64,000 nt of DNA from Tardiphaga sp. P9-11 (lineage in GTDB: Bacteria; Pseudomonadota; Alphaproteobacteria; Rhizobiales; Xanthobacteraceae): contig NZ_NPKQ01000002.1 of NCBI RefSeq assembly GCF_008329525.1, forward strand, positions 310,001-374,000. Direction: 5' to 3'. A model generated the notes under the pieces. It ran no database searches and was not told the origin of the DNA. It was given only the letters and a program-made list of their open reading frames with translations. Shown one piece after another: positions 33,251-42,196 of this stretch (the first letter of the stretch is position 1; each line of letters starts with the position of its first letter). Both the position numbers and the translations under genes were made by a program.

Positions 33251-34053
33251 TCAGCGCTTCTTCGGCCCCGGCAGCAATTCGCTGCTGCGGCCAGCGAGCC
33301 AGTAGGTGATCAGTCCGACCCATTCGTGAACCGCGAGGTCGCTCCGGCTGAGGCCGGCGCTGGCCGAATCGAAGGTCTCGGTGGCGTCGATCCAGCCGCG
33401 GGTGCGCCAGTCCACCGGATAGGCTTCGACATCGAATCCGGCCCTGCGGAACGCGCCGATCGCGCGCGGCATATGCCAGGCCGATGTCACCAGCAGCCAG
33501 CGCTCGCTGGGCTTTGACGCCACCAGCCGCGCGGTGAACACGGCGTTCTCGTCGGTGGTGCGGGACTCGGTCTCCAGCGTAACGCGCTCGGACGCCACGC
33601 CGAAGCGCCGCAGCAGCTCGCCGGCAGTGGGCGCTTCGGACAGCGACTTCTCGATCAGGCTGCTGGCGCCGCCGGTGAAGACGATGCGCGCCTGCGGATA
33701 GCGGCGCGCCAGCTCCAGCATCGCCGTGACCCGCTCGCCGGCCGAATTGATCTCCAGCGACCCACGCGCAGCGGAGCTATCGGGATCGATGGCCCCGCCG
33801 AGCACGATGATGCCGTCGGGTGCACGGCCATCGTCCTGCCATTTCGGAAAACGCTCGGTCAGCGACAGCATCAGCACATTGCCAGCAGGCGAATAGCCGA
33901 ACAGCAGCAGCAACAGGATGCCAAAGGTCACCAGCAATGTCCCGACACGCTGGCGCTGAAAAACACCAGCACAATGCCGATCACGCAGATCACGGCGATT
34001 GCATTGGACGGCTCCATGAAGAAGCCGAGCATCTTGGAGAAAGTGAAGAACAT
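33251..34053 (-). pseudogene. YdcF/ElyC-family (DUF218) protein, broken by a frameshift
   Basis: The DUF218 domain is complete from the TTG at 33937 (IIVLGGAIDPDSS, GERVTAMLELARR, FTGGAS, TSAWHMPRAIGAF) to the stop at 33251. The expected N-terminal part, with the start MFFTFSKMLGFFMEPSNAIAV, is encoded just upstream from an ATG at 34053 but in another frame, and that frame stops at a TGA near 33934. A single missing base near 33950 joins the two (FFSA then RVGTLLVTFG). So the gene is either freshly inactivated or carries a sequence error. Family members act in envelope polysaccharide or peptidoglycan metabolism. Confidence 0.65.
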
Positions 34054-34139
34054 GAGGCCCTTGGCTCGCCGGACGGTGTCACTGCATGAGCCATCCCGTC
34101 TGCAAGATCAATGCGGCAAATGCCGGCTGGCCTGATGGA

Positions 34140-34961
34140 TCAATCCCATTTCGGCGCGAAGCCGTAGTTGGTCAGTCGCCCCTTCGGATGCGCCAGCTGC
34201 GAAATCCGGGACATCTCGGTCTCAGAGAGCATGAAATCGAACACATCGATGTTCTCCGACAGACGCTCGACCTTGGATGTGCGCGGGATCGCTACCGCGC
34301 CCTGTTGGACCAGCCAGCGCAGGCAAACCTGTGCCGCGCTCTTCCCATGTGCCTTGCCGATGTCAGCAAGCGTTTCATCGCCGCGGACATTGCCCTGGGC
34401 GATCGGGCTGTAGGCGACCATGGCCAGACCATTCTGCCGGCAGGCCTCGCGCACCTTCGCCTGATCGAGATAGGGATGGTATTCGACCTGATCGCAGACC
34501 AGCGGCGCTGGGCATGCGGCCACAGCCTGTTCGATCAGCGCCACGGTGAAATTCGACAGGCCGATATGTCTGGTCAGGCCCATCTGCCTGGCATGCGCCA
34601 GCGCGCCGAGCGTTTCCTCCAGCGGCACCTGCGGGTTCGGCCAGTGCAGCAACAGCAGATCGACCTCGGTCATCCGCAGCTTGGTCAGGCTCTCCTTCAC
34701 GGAGCGTTCGAGATTGTGAGGCGCGAAATGCGTGGTCCAGACCTTGGTGGTGACGAACATCTCGTCACGGCGAATATGCGACGCGTGGATGCCCTCGCCA
34801 ACGTCGCGCTCGTTCTCATAGATCTGTGCGGTGTCGATGTGGCGATAGCCGAGCCGGATCGCCTGCTCGACGGTGCGTGCACAAGCGCGGCCACGCAGTT
34901 CCCACGTCCCGAGGCCAATGGCCGGGATGCGGGCGCCGTTTGCTTCCACGAACTGCATCAT
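34140..34961 (-). CDS. Aldo/keto reductase
   Basis: This 273-residue TIM-barrel oxidoreductase has the full catalytic tetrad: Asp43 and Tyr48 (HIDTAQIYENE), Lys73 (TTKVW) and His106 (LLHWPN). The C-terminal AIPRTSKVERL loop binds NADPH. The type is that of 2,5-diketo-D-gluconate reductase-like enzymes, and the physiological substrate is probably an aldehyde or keto sugar. The start may be the first or second ATG (34961 or 34958). It is a single gene. Confidence 0.93.
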   Translation of the reverse strand: MMQFVEANGARIPAIGLGTWELRGRACARTVEQAIRLGYRHIDTAQIYENERDVGEGIHASHIRRDEMFVTTKVWTTHFAPHNLERSVKESLTKLRMTEVDLLLLHWPNPQVPLEETLGALAHARQMGLTRHIGLSNFTVALIEQAVAACPAPLVCDQVEYHPYLDQAKVREACRQNGLAMVAYSPIAQGNVRGDETLADIGKAHGKSAAQVCLRWLVQQGAVAIPRTSKVERLSENIDVFDFMLSETEMSRISQLAHPKGRLTNYGFAPKWD

Positions 34962-35045
34962 CTTCTCCTCTGACAGAGGAACGATACGAACGCCGACAAG
35001 CTTTTCGTTGGCGGGTCAGCGCCAACGGTGATCCACAACGATCGT

Positions 35046-35366
35046 TCAGGCGTCCGCAGCAACCGGCGCGAGCGCCGCAAACACCGTCTCGGGCGCGTGA
35101 GCAATCACCGCCAGCAAGGCACGGGCCGGACCGCGCGGCATGCGCTTGCCCTGCTCCCAGTTGCGGATCGTCTCGACGGGAACGCCAAGACGCGCGGCAA
35201 ATTCCATCTGGGTCAGCTGCGCACGGCGGCGCAGATCGCGAACTTCGGCGTCGCCGTGTCGCACCGCGACCGGTTCCGGCACGACAGGCATATCGGGAAC
35301 CAGCGGCACTTCGTGCCCGTCCCGCAATTCGACGATCCGTCCGTCAGCCTTCAACCGCAAGCGCAT
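35046..35366 (-). CDS. XRE-type helix-turn-helix protein
   Basis: This 106-residue protein has an N-terminal beta-rich part (MRLRLKADGRIVELRDGHEVPLVPD) and a C-terminal XRE domain in which AQLTQMEFAARLGVPVETIRNWEQGKRMPRGPARALLAVI is the recognition region. Such architecture is found in antitoxin-like regulators. No toxin gene sits next to it. The ATG at 35366 has GAGG six bases upstream; the ORF extends to 35423 without support. Confidence 0.75.
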   Translation of the reverse strand: MRLRLKADGRIVELRDGHEVPLVPDMPVVPEPVAVRHGDAEVRDLRRRAQLTQMEFAARLGVPVETIRNWEQGKRMPRGPARALLAVIAHAPETVFAALAPVAADA

Positions 35367-35658
35367 GTTCGACCTCATTGCGCGCGATGGTCGTCGATTA
35401 CCGTTAAGGAGCCGTGAAGACAAGTGAGCCGGCGATCCCGGTGTTGGCGATCATCGGCCCCAAGAGATGCGGGATGGCCGGGCACCCTTGTTGCTGAAAC
35501 CGCTTGAAACATGCTTCGGCGAGCGAGGCCGCTTTGAACCATGAGCCGCCATCCGGGCATCGATAGGCATTCGGCTCGGATATGTGATGCAGGTCGTGCG
35601 GGAGCGGGCATGGCTCGCTCCCATTCGTCGCAAAGCGCGAACGGTGCTCGCAGCCACT

Positions 35659-36321
35659 TCAATTCGTTGTGGTCTTGCTGCCGCGCATGGACACAAGCTT
35701 GTTTTCACGAAATCGGAGAATGAGCCAAGCGGTCTCATCGAAACCGTCTGCGAGCTTTCCCTCGTGCGAATACACGATCTGAGCAGCTTCCGACTTCGAC
35801 GGCGGTCCCAACGCCGTGATTACCTCCTGACGCGACATACCTAAATGCAGCTTGCCGTCGAAGATGACAGGCGAGAATTTTTCCGGGATAACGCCGCAAT
35901 CGGTCGAAGCCCCGGCGTCTTTCTCGGTGAGCTCTTCAACGATTTCCGTGACGAGATGATCCGGGCCGCCTATCTCCCCGCCGGACGCGACCCACAATCG
36001 ATGCTGCGTGCGCCGATAACACAGCCAATAGATACTATCTCCAGCGTCGCCTCGGTGTTGGATGGTCCCTTCGCCCAAGGCTTCGCGAACCGCGTCGAGC
36101 CGCGTCTCCTCGAAGCGGCCCGCAAATGAGCCTAGCGAAAAGCGGGTCGCCAACCTCGTTACGACTGTCGGCGGCACGCGCTCGAACGCACGTTCGTTGA
36201 TTGGGGGCGGCGGTGTCTGCGCGGAGCAGTCATCCGAGGGGATCGCAAATAAAAGCAGGAGCAAGAAGAGCGACTTTCGACCATCAACTCTGTATTGGCT
36301 TACATTAGAAATTGAGCGCAT
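35659..36321 (-). CDS. Hypothetical secreted protein
   Basis: This protein of 220 residues has an arginine-rich N-terminus followed by LFLLLLLFAIPSDDCSAQ, a signal peptide with a possible lipobox-like Cys. The mature part has WLCYRRTQHRLWVASGGEIGG, DCGVIPEKFSPVIFDGKLHLGMSRQEVITALGPPSK and ILRFRENKLVSM. The LGMSRQEVITALGPP stretch is reminiscent of BamE/SmpA-type beta folds (loose resemblance only). GC content is lower than that of the neighbours. The start at 36321 is uncertain; 36372 is the alternative. Function unknown. Confidence 0.6.
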   Translation of the reverse strand: MRSISNVSQYRVDGRKSLFLLLLLFAIPSDDCSAQTPPPPINERAFERVPPTVVTRLATRFSLGSFAGRFEETRLDAVREALGEGTIQHRGDAGDSIYWLCYRRTQHRLWVASGGEIGGPDHLVTEIVEELTEKDAGASTDCGVIPEKFSPVIFDGKLHLGMSRQEVITALGPPSKSEAAQIVYSHEGKLADGFDETAWLILRFRENKLVSMRGSKTTTN

Positions 36322-36509
36322 CTGCAATAGCTTCTCTCGTTTAACAAGGATGGTCGAACCAAATAAGATCATGACGAAAGAGGAATACTTCAGGTTTTGT
36401 TCGAAGGGCTGTCACGTCGTTTGCAAAAACAGCGGAAAGCTCTCGCGCTCTGCCCCCACATCGAGGATACGCCTATGCGAGAGGCAATTGAGAGTGGGAC
36501 TAAGAGGTC

Positions 36510-36995
36510 TCAGTGCTCGTTGACCGCAGCGCCGAGCTTGATCAAGCTCAGCGCGCGGTTCGCGGTCTCGCGCAGGCGGCAGTAGTTCGCGTCGCCCCGG
36601 TACATGCCGGGCTCGACTTTGTCGAAGACCACGCAGAAGCGATCACGCGATGCGGCGAAGGTTTTCTGCGACTCCTTGACCGCCTTGATCTTGTCGGCGA
36701 ACCCGCCGGCCTCAACCTTCTTTAGCGCCTCATTGGTTTTCTGCGTCCAAATGGCGAGTTCGCGCGCCGCGCAGGCTCTCCATTTGGCGACATCGTCATT
36801 CACGCCCTCCGCCTTTTTGATGCAGGGGTCGGCGACGAGCCCGACACACGCGCCGCCGAAACCGCCGGTTTCCTCCGCGGTCTTCAGGCAAGCATCGATC
36901 ACTGCAACGTCGGCGGGCGCGGTGCCCTGGGCGAAAGCTATCGATGAGAGCGGGAGGCTTGCGGCGAGCAGCGCGGCGGAAAGTTTGAGCTTCAT
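36510..36995 (-). CDS. Lysozyme-inhibitor LprI-like (DUF1311) secreted protein
   Basis: This 161-residue protein has a signal peptide (residues 1-22, ending AFAQ). The mature domain has a DUF1311-like pattern: VIDACLKTAEETGG, ADPCIKKAEG, WRACAARELAIWTQKTNEALKKV, and YCRLRETANRALSL near the end, with six cysteines. LprI-type proteins inhibit lysozyme or are periplasmic proteins of unknown role. The ATG at 36995 follows GGAGATCTCAA. It sits in the accessory patch of orphan genes. Confidence 0.75.
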   Translation of the reverse strand: MKLKLSAALLAASLPLSSIAFAQGTAPADVAVIDACLKTAEETGGFGGACVGLVADPCIKKAEGVNDDVAKWRACAARELAIWTQKTNEALKKVEAGGFADKIKAVKESQKTFAASRDRFCVVFDKVEPGMYRGDANYCRLRETANRALSLIKLGAAVNEH

Positions 36996-37277
36996 TTGAG
37001 ATCTCCGTTCGGCGCATCGAAAATATGGAACGCAATACCACTGTGAGCAAATGAAGCCCCGCGAGCCGGTACACCGGCGGGTGTGGCGGAAGGGCCGGAC
37101 GTCGAGTGGGAAAGCGAAACGAGCGGGTACGCGGCTTGCGCTACGCTCTCTTCAATCAATGCCTTTGAATATGCCTTGACCTCGCTCACGAGATTTTCAG
37201 ACAATAAGTGACGCATGCAGCTTTGGTCGTCGAAGGCCCAGCATTGGTTCATCTGAATGTGGAATAGGAGCGCCGAC

Positions 37278-37468
37278 GTGGCGACTCTGAAGATCGCAAT
37301 TCGAGTTGTATGGACGATATCTGTAGTTGGAGCGGCCACATTTTCAGTGCTCCTTATGGCTGGCAGCAGCACGGATTTGTTGGCGCTCTCGCCCTAGGTT
37401 CTGTCGGCATCGCTTTGAGTGCCGCTGTCGCCGCAAGCCCGGCCTTGGTGCTGCAATTATTGCGTTGA
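37278..37468 (+). pseudogene. Small two-helix membrane protein, probably frameshifted
   Basis: A GTG at 37278 after AGGAGCGCCGAC opens a frame with VATLKIAIRVVWTISVVGAATFSVLLMAG, one membrane helix, but it stops at 37395. A second frame, read from about 37364, gives FVGALALGSVGIALSAAVAASPALVLQLL before TGA at 37466, a second helix. One missing base near 37363 would join them into a protein of about 63 residues. Whether this is a true loss or a sequence error cannot be told here. Confidence 0.4.
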
Positions 37469-37593
37469 GCACGCTGCTACGTTGACGGATAACGACGGCA
37501 GGACCGGTTTGGGGCACCCACCGGCTACGCCGCTGGCAACACTATGAGACTTCAAAATTGAACAAGATCGCCACGAAGACTGACGAAGGTGGC

Positions 37594-37953
37594 ATGAAAC
37601 GCTTTCTGATTTTCCCGGCTCTCTTTCCGACTCTTGCGTTGGTCGTATTCACGGCGCCTGATGGGTTTAAGAATCTTCTGGATTGGATGGTTGAGTCCTA
37701 CGCAATCGCGGTTATCCCGGCCTTGCTGCTGGCTTGGGTCGATTGGATGCTTTCTGCAAAGCTACTCCGAGTTATGGGAACGGCGGTGACGGCAGCACTC
37801 CCTGCAGTCTTGGTCATGCGTTTCATGTGGGGAGAATCAAACGACTTATGGCCAATATTGATGGTTGGGCTCGTCGGAGGACTACCAGCCGCGGTGTGTT
37901 CGTGGCTATCCGATGGCCGAACGTTAAGCATGAACGCGCGAGCGAACAGCTAA
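37594..37953 (+). CDS. Hypothetical small membrane protein
   Basis: This protein of 119 residues has four hydrophobic segments: FLIFPALFPTLALVVF, YAIAVIPALLLAWVDWM, LLRVMGTAVTAALPAVLVM and ILMVGLVGGLPAAVCSWL. The ATG at 37594 follows GAAGGTGGC; a TTG at 37558 would add 12 residues. No known domain is visible. It ends 90 bases before the CoA-transferase gene on the other strand. Confidence 0.55.
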   Translation: MKRFLIFPALFPTLALVVFTAPDGFKNLLDWMVESYAIAVIPALLLAWVDWMLSAKLLRVMGTAVTAALPAVLVMRFMWGESNDLWPILMVGLVGGLPAAVCSWLSDGRTLSMNARANS

Positions 37954-38042
37954 AGTTTAATTGGCTCTCCGACCGACTTGCGGTCGGTCGGAGATGAGAG
38001 CGAATACAGCTGTGACGCCATCGATCGCCTGCCCCGACCGGC

Positions 38043-39266
38043 CTAGACGATGCCCTTCGTCCTCAGCGCGGCGATCCGTTCACCGTCGTAGCCGATGGTG
38101 GACAGGATTTCGTCCGTGTTGGCGCCGAGAAGTGGCGGCGCGTGATATTCGGTGATCGGCGTGCCGGAAAACATCAGCGGATTTCGTACGAGCGAAAGCG
38201 CCGGCTCGAAGGGATGGTTCGAGCTCACGCGCATACCGCGGGACTTCACATGAGGGTCCGCGAAAACCTGATCGAAGTCGTTGATGGGGCCGGACGGTAC
38301 GCCGACCGCCTCCAGACGCTCCAGCCAGTAGGCGACGGGCTGCTTCAGGAAAAGACCGGCGAAGATGGCCATGATCTCCTTGCCATGCTGGACACGATCG
38401 TTGTTCTTCAGGAAGCGCGGATCCTTGGCCAGGTTCGGCTCTCCGAGCACTTCGCATGTCCGCTGGAACTGGCCGTCATTGCCATTCACGAGCATCAACT
38501 CGCCATCGGTGCAACGGAAGACACCGGCAGGCATGCCGCCATTGCCCCAGGTTCCGCGCCGTGGCGGGACTTTTCCGCTGATGAGATAGGGTTGGAGCCA
38601 ATGTGAAAGGGAGGCGATCACCGTATCGAACAGACAAGCATCGATTTGCTGTCCCTCGCCGCCGCCGGCATCGCGATGATAGAGCGCCGACATCACGCCG
38701 ATGGTGGCATTCAAGCCGGTCATATAGTCCACGATCGAGGGACCGACCTTCATGGGGCCCTCGCCGGGCTCGCCATCGAGATGGCCCGTCACGCTCATGA
38801 GACCACCCATCGCCTGCAGGATCGCATCATAGCCGGCGCGTGTGGCGTAGGGACCGGTTTGTCCGAAGCCCGTCACCGAGCAGTAAACGATGCGCGGGTT
38901 GATGGCTTTGATCGCGTCGTAGTCGAGGCCATAACGCTTGAGGTCGCCGACCTTGTAGTTTTCCAACAACACGTCGGCGGTCTTGACGAGTTCGCGAACG
39001 ATCTCCTGGCCTTCAGGCTTGGCTACATTGACGGTGACCGATTTCTTGTTGCGGTTGGCGCAGAGATAGAACGAATTGTCGTGCCTGCCGCCTTCCGGAT
39101 CGTTCAGATAAGGAGGGCCGAATGCACGGGAATCGTCGCCGGTTCCGGGGCGTTCGATCTTGATGACTTCTGCACCGAGATCGCCGAGCATCTGACCTGC
39201 GATCGGGCCGGCAAGCACCCGCGTCATATCGATAACCTTGATGCCCGAGAGCGGCAGAGCCGGCAT
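38043..39266 (-). CDS. Class III CoA-transferase (CaiB/BaiF family)
   Basis: This 407-residue enzyme transfers CoA between carboxylic acids through an aspartyl-CoA thioester. The catalytic residue is Asp180 in GPSIVDYMTG. The N-terminal start LSGIKVIDMTRVLAGPIAGQMLGDLGAEVIKIERPGTGDDSR is the family hallmark. It is near formyl-CoA or succinyl-CoA dependent members in pattern, but the acid cannot be named. The cytochrome gene lies 42 bases downstream of... its start side, i.e. upstream on the minus strand, so the two may be co-transcribed. Confidence 0.92.
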   Translation of the reverse strand: MPALPLSGIKVIDMTRVLAGPIAGQMLGDLGAEVIKIERPGTGDDSRAFGPPYLNDPEGGRHDNSFYLCANRNKKSVTVNVAKPEGQEIVRELVKTADVLLENYKVGDLKRYGLDYDAIKAINPRIVYCSVTGFGQTGPYATRAGYDAILQAMGGLMSVTGHLDGEPGEGPMKVGPSIVDYMTGLNATIGVMSALYHRDAGGGEGQQIDACLFDTVIASLSHWLQPYLISGKVPPRRGTWGNGGMPAGVFRCTDGELMLVNGNDGQFQRTCEVLGEPNLAKDPRFLKNNDRVQHGKEIMAIFAGLFLKQPVAYWLERLEAVGVPSGPINDFDQVFADPHVKSRGMRVSSNHPFEPALSLVRNPLMFSGTPITEYHAPPLLGANTDEILSTIGYDGERIAALRTKGIV

Positions 39267-39307
39267 GCATTTCTCCTGTTATGTCGATGCGTCACGCGAC
39301 GCCTTGA

Positions 39308-39691
39308 TCATTTGGTCTTAGCGATCTTGTCAGTCAGATACTCATTCAGATCGCGGAAGTCCTTAACCGTCCATGCGAACGGAGGCAACTTGACGCCGTT
39401 TTCCCGCAAGGTCCTTGGAATAAGATCGCCGTTGGGACGGAGTATCACGGATGATACAATGACGCCGGGATAATCAAGTAAGCGCTTCTTGAACTCGGGT
39501 GTTGTGAGATTGGGTGCAGGCGGATTGCTTTTATCAGCCAAAGGCCCTGTGCCCTTGACGTCGTTTCCGTGGCACATTGCGCAACGGCTTAAAAAAATCC
39601 GCTCCCCATTCCTGCTGTCTGCGAGAGACATCGACGGCATACAAAGCACTATCGCTATTGCAGTAGCAACGCCCCCTTTCCTAACTATCAT
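39308..39691 (-). CDS. Small periplasmic cytochrome c-like protein without the usual Met ligand
   Basis: This 127-residue protein has a signal peptide (residues 1-24, ending SLAD) and a haem-binding CAMCH (Cys37, Cys40, His41). The rest resembles cytochrome c555/SoxX-type small cytochromes, with FAWTVKDFRDLNEYLTDK as the C-terminal helix. No methionine follows the CAMCH in the whole domain, so the sixth haem ligand must be something else. The ATG at 39691 has GAGG nine bases upstream. It lies between MgtE and the CoA-transferase. Confidence 0.8.
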   Translation of the reverse strand: MIVRKGGVATAIAIVLCMPSMSLADSRNGERIFLSRCAMCHGNDVKGTGPLADKSNPPAPNLTTPEFKKRLLDYPGVIVSSVILRPNGDLIPRTLRENGVKLPPFAWTVKDFRDLNEYLTDKIAKTK

Positions 39692-39702
39692 AGTGCTCTG
39701 CC

Positions 39703-41133
39703 TCACTTCAGCCCGAACCACAGCGTCGCGATCCCCAGGAAAGCGAAGAAGCCCACCACATCGGTCACCGTGGTCACGAATGTCCCGGAGGCCACCGCGG
39801 GGTCGGCTTTCACCCGTTCGAGCACCATCGGGATCAGGATGCCGCCGAGTGCGCCGGCGATCAGATTGCAGATCATCGCAAGGCCGATGACGATGCCGAG
39901 GCCTGGCGTCTTGAACCAGGCATAGGCTGCGATGCCGGTGATCACGGCAAAGGCCAGTCCGTTGATCAGGCCGACGAGGCCTTCGCGGATGACGATGCGC
40001 AGGGCGTTGTTGGGATTGAGCTGCCGCGTCGCCAATGCGCGCACCGCGACCGTCATGGTCTGGGTCGCGGCATTACCGCCCTGGCTGGCGACGATGGGCG
40101 CCAGCACCGCCAGCGCCACCATCTGCTGCAACTGGTCCTCGAACAGGCCGAGCACCGACGACGCGATGAAGGCCGTGGCGAGATTGATCAGCAGCCACGT
40201 AAAGCGCCCCTTGGCGATGGTCCAGAAATTGTCCGACAGCTCTTCGTCCGACGTGACGCCGCCGAGCGCCTTGAGGTCTTCGTCGGCCTCCTCCTCGATG
40301 ACGTCGACGACGTCGTCGATGGTGATGACGCCGACCAGCCGGTCGTCGGTATCGACCACGGGTGCTGCGACAAGATTGTACTTGCCGAACATCCGCGCCA
40401 CTTCCTCCTGATCGTCCATTACCGAGACGCGGCGGCGGTCCTCGTCGATCAGGTCGGCCAGCAGTATCGGGCGGCGGGCGCGTAGCAACGCGTCCAGCGA
40501 AATAGCGCCTTGCCAGCGCTGGTCGGCGCCGACGGAATAAATCTCGTAGAAACGGTCCGGCAGGTCCGGCGTTTCGCGCATATAGTCGATGGCCTGACCG
40601 ACATTCCAGTCCGGCGGCACCGCGATGAATTCGGTCTGCATCCGCCGGCCGGCGGAGTTTTCGGGGTAAGTGAGGCTGCGCTCGAGCGCTACGCGCTCGG
40701 ACAGCGGCAGCTTCTCGAGGATCTCGTCCTGGACCTCCTCGTCGACGCCTTCGAGCAGTTCGACGGCATCGTCGGAATCGAGCTCGCGGACACCCTCGGC
40801 GACGGTTTCAGGCTCCAGTTCCTCGAGCAGTTCCTCGCGGACGGCATCGTCGACTTCGTTGAGCGCCGAGAAGTCGAAATCGGCGCCGGTCAGTTCGATC
40901 AGCGGCGCACGCTCGTCGGCATCGAGCGCCTCGATCAGATCGCCGAGATCGGCCTCATGCAGCTCGCCGACGATTTCCTTGAGGAATGCGGTATCGGCAA
41001 CCTGAACCGCGTGCGAGATCGCCTCGACAAATTCGGGGCGAATGTCGCCTTCATCATTGCGCATCGGCATCCTGTCGAGCGCCGACAATTCCTCGGGAGC
41101 GACCGATTGGGCGAGATCGACGTCATCGGCCAT
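39703..41133 (-). CDS. mgtE: Magnesium transporter MgtE
   Basis: This 476-residue membrane channel has the acidic N-terminal superhelical domain (about residues 40-155), a pair of CBS domains (about 160-285, with LVAAPVVDTDDRLVGVITIDDVVDVIEEE) and five C-terminal helices (about 310-475). The pore motif segment PIVASQGGNAATQTMTVAVRAL and TTVTDVVGFFAFLGIATL are present. MgtE gates on cytosolic Mg2+ through the N and CBS domains. It is the full standard length. The start at 41133 is the MADDVDLAQ ATG. Confidence 0.95.
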   Translation of the reverse strand: MADDVDLAQSVAPEELSALDRMPMRNDEGDIRPEFVEAISHAVQVADTAFLKEIVGELHEADLGDLIEALDADERAPLIELTGADFDFSALNEVDDAVREELLEELEPETVAEGVRELDSDDAVELLEGVDEEVQDEILEKLPLSERVALERSLTYPENSAGRRMQTEFIAVPPDWNVGQAIDYMRETPDLPDRFYEIYSVGADQRWQGAISLDALLRARRPILLADLIDEDRRRVSVMDDQEEVARMFGKYNLVAAPVVDTDDRLVGVITIDDVVDVIEEEADEDLKALGGVTSDEELSDNFWTIAKGRFTWLLINLATAFIASSVLGLFEDQLQQMVALAVLAPIVASQGGNAATQTMTVAVRALATRQLNPNNALRIVIREGLVGLINGLAFAVITGIAAYAWFKTPGLGIVIGLAMICNLIAGALGGILIPMVLERVKADPAVASGTFVTTVTDVVGFFAFLGIATLWFGLK

Positions 41134-41299
41134 GCCGCACCTCGCCTGCTTGTTTGGGGGGTGACGGAGCTAGCGCTATCCTGTTGGAAATGCGCTAATC
41201 CATCTGTGAACGGAAGCTCGCATCAGGCATTACCCAATGCGCAATGCCTGATGCAATCGGAAAAATGCGGTGCGCGAAATCAGCGGCCGGGAAAGTGTC

Positions 41300-42076
41300 G
41301 TGATCGTGTTGAAGGCCGCCATCTTTGCCTTGATTGCATCGACCGTTGTCGCACATGCCGAAGACTGCCCGCGCAAGGATACGCTGGGCACTGCGCGCGT
41401 CCTGACGGTCGATCCGAAGATCACTCCGCGCGTCGGCACCCAGAGCTTTCCGGATACGCTGCCACTGGAAGACCACGAAGTCGTCCTGACCTTCGACGAT
41501 GGCCCGAATGCGCCGACCACGACGAAGATTCTCACGGCGCTGTCGCGCGAATGTGTTCGGGCGACCTTCTTCCTGATCGGCAACAGCGCCACAGCCAATG
41601 CGTCGCTGGTGAAGCGCATGGCGGCCGAGGGCCACACCATCGGCCACCACACCCTCGCCCATGCCGACCTGAAGAAGATCAGCAATGCGGCTGCCGTCGA
41701 ACAGATCGACCGGGGCATCAGCGCCGACGAAATGGCCCTGAACGGCAAGGCGACCACAGTGCCAACCACGCCGTTCTTTCGATTCCCCTATTTCGAGTCG
41801 ACGCCGGCCTTGCTCGACCTGCTGCAATCCCGCCGGATCGCGGTGTTCGGCGCGGATTTCTGGGCCAGCGACTGGAATCCCATGACCCCGCAGCAGCAAC
41901 TGGAGCTGATTACCGGCCGGCTGAAAGCCGCCGGGCGGGGAATCATCCTGTTTCACGACACCAAGGCGCAGACTGCCGCGATGCTGCCCGATTTCCTGCG
42001 CTATCTCCGGGAGAACCGCTACCGGGTGGTCCATATCGTACCACCTGCCGCCGGCTCCCCGGCCCGCTCCCAATAG
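41300..42076 (+). CDS. Polysaccharide deacetylase (NodB domain), secreted
   Basis: This protein of 258 residues has a signal peptide (ending VVAHAE) and a NodB domain with TFDDGP (motif 1), GHHTLAH (motif 2, HxxxH), FRFPYF (motif 3), ASDW (motif 4) and LFHDTK (motif 5). It is a metal-dependent N- or O-deacetylase of a polysaccharide or peptidoglycan. I chose the GTG at 41300 because it gives a compact signal peptide; the alternative is 41270. It is followed on the same strand by a second deacetylase that shares its N-terminal block, a tandem duplication. Confidence 0.88.
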   Translation: MIVLKAAIFALIASTVVAHAEDCPRKDTLGTARVLTVDPKITPRVGTQSFPDTLPLEDHEVVLTFDDGPNAPTTTKILTALSRECVRATFFLIGNSATANASLVKRMAAEGHTIGHHTLAHADLKKISNAAAVEQIDRGISADEMALNGKATTVPTTPFFRFPYFESTPALLDLLQSRRIAVFGADFWASDWNPMTPQQQLELITGRLKAAGRGIILFHDTKAQTAAMLPDFLRYLRENRYRVVHIVPPAAGSPARSQ

Positions 42077-42196
42077 AGCAAATCCCAATAGACGATGATG
42101 CGGAAAATACCGCCGCGGGCCGACATGATTAACATTGCGTTCACAGCCGCCCCGCTAACCTTGCGGCCGAAATTGAAGCGAGTGACGGATCGACTG

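Noticed and set aside
36397-36585. 62-codon plus-strand frame starting LFEGLSRRLQKQRKAL
   Set aside because: The first part looks protein-like, but its end is antisense to the DUF1311 gene and no good start exists.
36992-37252. 86-codon frame on the minus strand whose TGA overlaps the ATG of the DUF1311 gene
   Set aside because: The ATGA overlap is attractive, but there is no ribosome-binding site, codon use is poor and the protein has no recognisable features.
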